NCBI GenBank assembly: GCA_022510885.1
Contig: JAFLSP010000027.1
Location: 1,590 to 16,046, forward strand
Direction: 5' to 3'
From: Treponema sp.
GTDB taxonomy: Bacteria; Spirochaetota; Spirochaetia; Treponematales; Treponemataceae
Length of the DNA stretch: 14,457 nucleotides
Shown here in pieces: positions 12,501 through 14,457 of this stretch. Numbering within the stretch: the first letter of the stretch is position 1; each line of letters opens with the position of its first letter. Below the pieces are notes generated by a model. That model had not been told where the DNA came from. It saw only the letters and a program-made list of their open reading frames with translations, and made no database searches. Position numbers and translations under genes: made by a program.

Positions 12501-14068
12501 TCAATCGGCGGGTTCGTCACCTGCGCGAACAGCTGCTTGAAGTAACTGAACAGCGGGGGATGCCGCTCGCTCAGGACGGCAAGCGGCGTGTCCACGCCCA
12601 TGCTCGCGGTCGGCTCCACGCCATTTTTCGCCATCGGCAGAATCAGCTCGCGCACGTCCTCGCTCGTCCAGCCGAACGCCTTGTAGAGCAGGTCGCGCTC
12701 CGCCTGCGTGGAGACGGGAATCTTCTTGTTGGGAATCTCAAGCTCGCGCAGTTTGAGCAGGTGCTGGCTGAGCCATTCGCCGTAGGGATGCTGCCGCGCG
12801 TAGAAGTCCTTGCACTCGCCGTCGGAGATGATGCGCTTTTCCCGCGTGTCCACCAGCAGGATGCGCCCGGGCATGAGGCGCGACTTCCGCTCGATGCGCT
12901 CCTCGTCGATGTCGAGCACGCCCACTTCCGACGACAGGATGAGCGTGCCGTCCTTGGTCGTGTAGTAGCGGCTCGGGCGCAGTCCGTTGCGGTCAAGCAC
13001 CGCGCCCACCACGTCGCCGTCGCTGAAAATAATCGCCGCCGGGCCGTCCCACGGCTCCATCATCGTCGCCCAGTAATGGTAGAAGTCGCGCCGCTCCTCG
13101 TCCATCGTGCCGTCGTTGCGCCACGGCTCGGGAATGCAGACCATGACCGCCAGCGGCAGCGGCATGCCGTTCATCACCAGGAATTCCAGCGTGTTGTCGA
13201 GCATGGCGGAGTCCGAGCCGGAGGCGTTGATGGCGGGGAAGACCTTGCGGATGTCCTCCGCCGCAATCGCCGGAGAGACGAGCGTCTCCTCGCGCGCGAG
13301 CATACGGTCGGCGTTGCCGCGAATCGTGTTGATTTCCCCGTTGTGCGCGATGAAACGGTTGGGGTGCGCGCGCTCCCAGCTCGGCTGCGTGTTCGTGGAA
13401 AAGCGCGAGTGGACGACCGCAAGCGCGCTCACGAAGTCCTCCGCCTGCAAGTCGCGGTAGAACGAGCGCAGCTGCTTGACCAAAAACATTCCCTTGTACA
13501 CCACCGTGCGCGACGAGAACGAAGGGACGTAGGTCTTGAGCTGCGAATGCTCGAACTGGCGGCGCAGGATGTAGAGGCGGCGGTCAAAGTCCACCCCGCG
13601 CTCCACGCCCTCCGGCCGCCCGACGAAACACTGCTCGATGACGGGCATGGTCTCCCTAGCCCGCTCGCTCAGCACGCCCGCGTCCACGGGAACGTCGCGC
13701 CAGCCCAGCAGCGGCAGCCCCTCTTTTTTCGCCAGGAATTCTATCATCTTCTTTGCCTGCGCGCGCAGGAACTCGTCGTGCGGGAAGAAGAACATCCCCA
13801 CGCCGTAGTCGCGCTCGCCGCCCAGCGTGATGCCCGCCTCCTGCGCCGCGCGCACGAAAAAGCCGTGCGGAATCTGCGTGAGGATGCCCACGCCGTCGCC
13901 GATTTCGCCCGTCGCGTCCTTGCCCGCGCGGTGCTCCAGTTTTTCCACAATAGAAAGCGCGTCGTCCACAATCTGCCGCGACTGCGACCCGTCAATATTC
14001 ACCACCAAGCCGATGCCGCACGAATCGTGCTCGAACGAAGGCTCGTACAAGGTCTGTCCTGTCTGCAT
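9563..14068 (-). CDS. gltB: Glutamate synthase large subunit (GOGAT alpha)
   Basis: A 1501-residue enzyme of full length; it transfers the amide of glutamine to 2-oxoglutarate to give glutamate. The N-terminal class II amidotransferase domain has the nucleophile C17 in HDSCGIGLVVN; the 16 residues before it would be removed. The central and FMN domains follow, with PGEGGHLPGKKV, SPPPHHDIYSIEDL and ISGHDGGTGAAPLSS. The 3Fe-4S cysteines are C1114, C1120 and C1125 in MRVCQLDTCPFGVATQ. The C-terminal beta-helix domain has GGTVVILGATGRNLAAGMSGG split over the Gly repeats. The frame is open to 14101, but ATG 14068 has GGGGGA just upstream and gives the usual propeptide. No gltD is in the window, so the electron donor subunit must be elsewhere or ferredoxin is used. 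Confidence 0.97.
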   Translation of the reverse strand: MQTGQTLYEPSFEHDSCGIGLVVNIDGSQSRQIVDDALSIVEKLEHRAGKDATGEIGDGVGILTQIPHGFFVRAAQEAGITLGGERDYGVGMFFFPHDEFLRAQAKKMIEFLAKKEGLPLLGWRDVPVDAGVLSERARETMPVIEQCFVGRPEGVERGVDFDRRLYILRRQFEHSQLKTYVPSFSSRTVVYKGMFLVKQLRSFYRDLQAEDFVSALAVVHSRFSTNTQPSWERAHPNRFIAHNGEINTIRGNADRMLAREETLVSPAIAAEDIRKVFPAINASGSDSAMLDNTLEFLVMNGMPLPLAVMVCIPEPWRNDGTMDEERRDFYHYWATMMEPWDGPAAIIFSDGDVVGAVLDRNGLRPSRYYTTKDGTLILSSEVGVLDIDEERIERKSRLMPGRILLVDTREKRIISDGECKDFYARQHPYGEWLSQHLLKLRELEIPNKKIPVSTQAERDLLYKAFGWTSEDVRELILPMAKNGVEPTASMGVDTPLAVLSERHPPLFSYFKQLFAQVTNPPIDSLREKIVTDTTVYVGSDGNMLRPEGASCGVLEINHPVLTGVDILKIKHLNRQGLRAATVSLLYYTNTSLKAALDELFVSIDREYHNGSNIIILSDRGVDENHVAIPSLLAVSAVEQYLIRTKKRTAISIVLESAEIRDVHQAAMVLGYGARAVNPYLAHECIAELIDKKVLDKDYHTAIDDYNAAILNGIVKIAAKMGISTIQSYQSAQIFEAVGIAKDVIDQYFTNTVSRIGGIGLAEIEEDIAYHHRRAFDPLGRPVDTTLTNAGTHRWRKGADAEDHLYNPDTIAALQDATRLGDYARFKEYTAMVDAADKPHTLRALLDFNADEGRAIPIDEVESVDDIVRRFKTGAMSYGSISEEAHRCLALAMNRLHGKSNSGEGGETPERLGTEYNSAIKQVASGRFGVTEAYLLSAEEIQIKMAQGAKPGEGGHLPGKKVYPWIAKTRYATPGVSLISPPPHHDIYSIEDLAQLIYDLKNANRRARISVKLVSEAGVGTIAAGVAKAGAQVILISGHDGGTGAAPLSSIHHAGLPWELGVAEAHQTLIQNGLRSRVVVETDGKLMSGRDVAIAALLGAEEFGFSTAPLVALGCKMMRVCQLDTCPFGVATQNDALRAKFPGKPEYVEHFMRFIAAELREYMALLGVRTVNEMVGRTDLLKLKETMPASRAGLVDMSRILGRTAQNARFDASSCGDDGLSSTLDGRVLLKALEKKGATTSVSVRVSSTDRTVGTLLGAEIQAKYGDTLADDSFTVRCTGGGGQSFGAFIPKGLTLRLTGDANDYLGKGLSGGKIVVTPPKNAGYKAEENIIIGNVALYGATAGSAFISGIAGERFCVRNSGATAVAEGCGDHGLEYMTGGTVVILGATGRNLAAGMSGGTAFVLDEKHDLYKSLNKQLVTMREVSDDHDIAILKGLIERHVAETGSALGTRILADFARYLPHFKKIVPNDYHAMLVEISRAEQRGLSHDEAVLEAFKTLTA

Positions 14069-14086
14069 ACCGTCCCCCAAAAAACG

Positions 14087-14134
14087 AAACGCCTGCCGCA
14101 CCGCGCGATTGCTCGCACCCTGCGTCAGGCGTCT
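14087..14134 (-). promoter_or_regulatory. Attenuator-like hairpin in the gltB leader
   Basis: In the gltB transcript AGACGCCTG (14134-14126) pairs with CAGGCGTTT (14095-14087), nine pairs with one G-T. It encloses a second hairpin, GTGCGA-GCAA-TCGCGC (14118-14103), six pairs capped by a GNRA-type loop. Right after come CG and six T (14084-14079), then GGGGGA of the ribosome binding site. A stem plus U-tract between promoter and RBS is what a transcription attenuator looks like. The regulator or ligand is not identifiable. Confidence 0.5.
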
Positions 14135-14148
14135 TTGCCGATACGCAT

Positions 14149-14177
14149 ACTATAGCGCAAACGGCGGATAGTAGCAA
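14149..14177 (-). promoter_or_regulatory. Sigma-70 promoter of gltB
   Basis: On the minus strand TTGCTA (14177-14172), a 17-bp spacer and TATAGT (14154-14149, five of six). The predicted start is about 14142, giving a leader of roughly 74 nt that holds the hairpins described separately. Confidence 0.7.
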
Positions 14178-14308
14178 GAGGGAACGGCGGGAAAGCCTGC
14201 ACGGTGATTGCACTGGCGGCGACATCGGGAACGTTCTTGCTGTGCTGCGGAAACTTTTTTCAAAAAAATCCTGCCAAAAATGCGCAAAAGTTGCATTTCT
14301 TTGCATAT

Positions 14309-14343
14309 AGATATGCGTAGGCAGACCGCCTGCATATCTTTTT
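14309..14343 (+). terminator. Hairpin with T-run, terminator- or attenuator-like, before a small ORF
   Basis: AGATATGC (14309-14316), a 2-nt bulge and AGGC (14319-14322) pair with GCCT (14328-14331) and GCATATCT (14332-14339); five T cover 14339-14343. Twelve pairs with a 5-nt loop. It ends just before the Shine-Dalgarno of the reading frame at 14359. An upstream GCATAT (14303-14308) duplicates part of the 3' arm, and TGCGTA (14314-14319) can instead pair with TACGCA (14343-14348), so alternative folds exist. The 290-bp stretch 14069-14358 otherwise holds only the gltB control region and AT-rich DNA at about 14251-14300. No convincing plus-strand promoter was found. Confidence 0.45.
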
Positions 14344-14358
14344 ACGCAAGGAGACACC

Positions 14359-14427
14359 ATGACGAACGAAACCATCCCAACCGCAGACGCGCCCCGCACA
14401 CAAAAAAAACGCCCCTGCTTGCAGTAA
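14359..14427 (+). CDS. Possible 22-residue leader peptide or 5' end of an interrupted gene
   Basis: ATG at 14359 has an excellent Shine-Dalgarno, AAGGAG (14348-14353), 5 nt upstream. The product would be MTNETIPTADAPRTQ followed by KKRPCLQ and TAA. The last seven codons and the stop lie within the repeat. The frame crosses a run of eight A (14402-14409); a change of one base in that run would open either other frame to the window end. It may be a short leader peptide, a gene start cut by the repeat, or a chance reading frame facing a minus-strand terminator. No function is assigned. Confidence 0.3.
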   Translation: MTNETIPTADAPRTQKKRPCLQ

Positions 14428-14442
14428 GGGACAAGCAGGGGC
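14402..14442 (-). terminator. Intrinsic terminator facing a minus-strand gene beyond the window
   Basis: The same 11-bp stem as at the end of gltB, here 14442-14432 with 14421-14411, a 10-nt loop, then G and eight T on the minus strand (14409-14402). By analogy with the gltB copy, a minus-strand gene probably ends just right of position 14457. Confidence 0.75.
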
Positions 14443-14457
14443 AAACGCTGCGCGACG
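14404..14457. repeat. 54-bp dispersed repeat containing a terminator, copy 2
   Basis: Second copy of the element at 9490-9543, with 52 of 54 bases identical. It runs to the window edge, so its true right boundary is unknown. Left of the A-run the two copies no longer align well. Confidence 0.85.

Noticed and set aside
11552..14155. An 867-codon open frame on the plus strand opposite gltB
   Set aside because: It is entirely antisense to the conserved gltB domains. Its product is Arg/Val/Ala-rich low-complexity sequence, typical of shadow frames in GC-rich DNA.
1..14457. CRISPR arrays, insertion sequences, prophage genes, rRNA
   Set aside because: No spaced short repeats, transposase or phage-like proteins, or rRNA-like stretches were seen. 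The only dispersed repeat is the two-copy 54-bp element.

Overview
The window looks like chromosomal DNA of a GC-rich spirochaete, most likely a Treponema. The clearest sign is a core flagellin that reads like treponemal FlaB and has a sigma-28 type promoter. The dnaX-ybaB/ebfC-recR cluster agrees with this. Genus and species are inference; no rRNA gene is present, and base composition was judged by eye.

Layout, left to right. Positions 1-42 are the last codons of a gene with a Gly-rich tail, probably a TPM-domain (YgcG-like) protein. Positions 135-639 hold a compact, more AT-rich type II toxin-antitoxin pair (RHH/RelB-like antitoxin, RelE/ParE-like toxin) with its own promoter. Positions 720-3465 are a replication/repair operon: dnaX, ybaB (ebfC) and recR, closed by a hairpin terminator. 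flaB (3657-4517) stands alone between a sigma-28 promoter with a structured leader and a UUCG-loop terminator. On the minus strand, 4564-4974 encodes a small membrane-anchored protein with two zinc-ribbon-like repeats. Divergent from it is a plus-strand run: a GGDEF protein (5117-6874), purD (6871-8190) and a 3-TM protein with a GNAT-like C-terminal domain (8206-8808). The last of these overlaps tail to tail with a minus-strand LUD-domain gene (8802-9374). The large minus-strand gene gltB (9563-14068) follows. The window ends in a structured intergenic region with a 22-codon reading frame and a second copy of the gltB terminator repeat.

Functionally the genes are mostly housekeeping: clamp loading and recombination (dnaX, recR, ybaB), purine synthesis (purD), ammonia assimilation (gltB) and motility/signalling (flaB, GGDEF protein). 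Accessory elements are the TA pair and the repeat.

The most noteworthy signals are regulatory. Several genes (dnaX, the zinc-ribbon gene, purD) have a -10 element 6-8 nt before the start codon and no Shine-Dalgarno, which suggests leaderless mRNAs. The gltB leader carries a two-part hairpin followed by a U-tract directly before the ribosome binding site, which looks like an attenuator. A 54-bp terminator-containing repeat occurs after gltB and at the window edge with two mismatches. I found no CRISPR array, prophage, IS element, tRNA or rRNA, and no obviously new multi-gene system.
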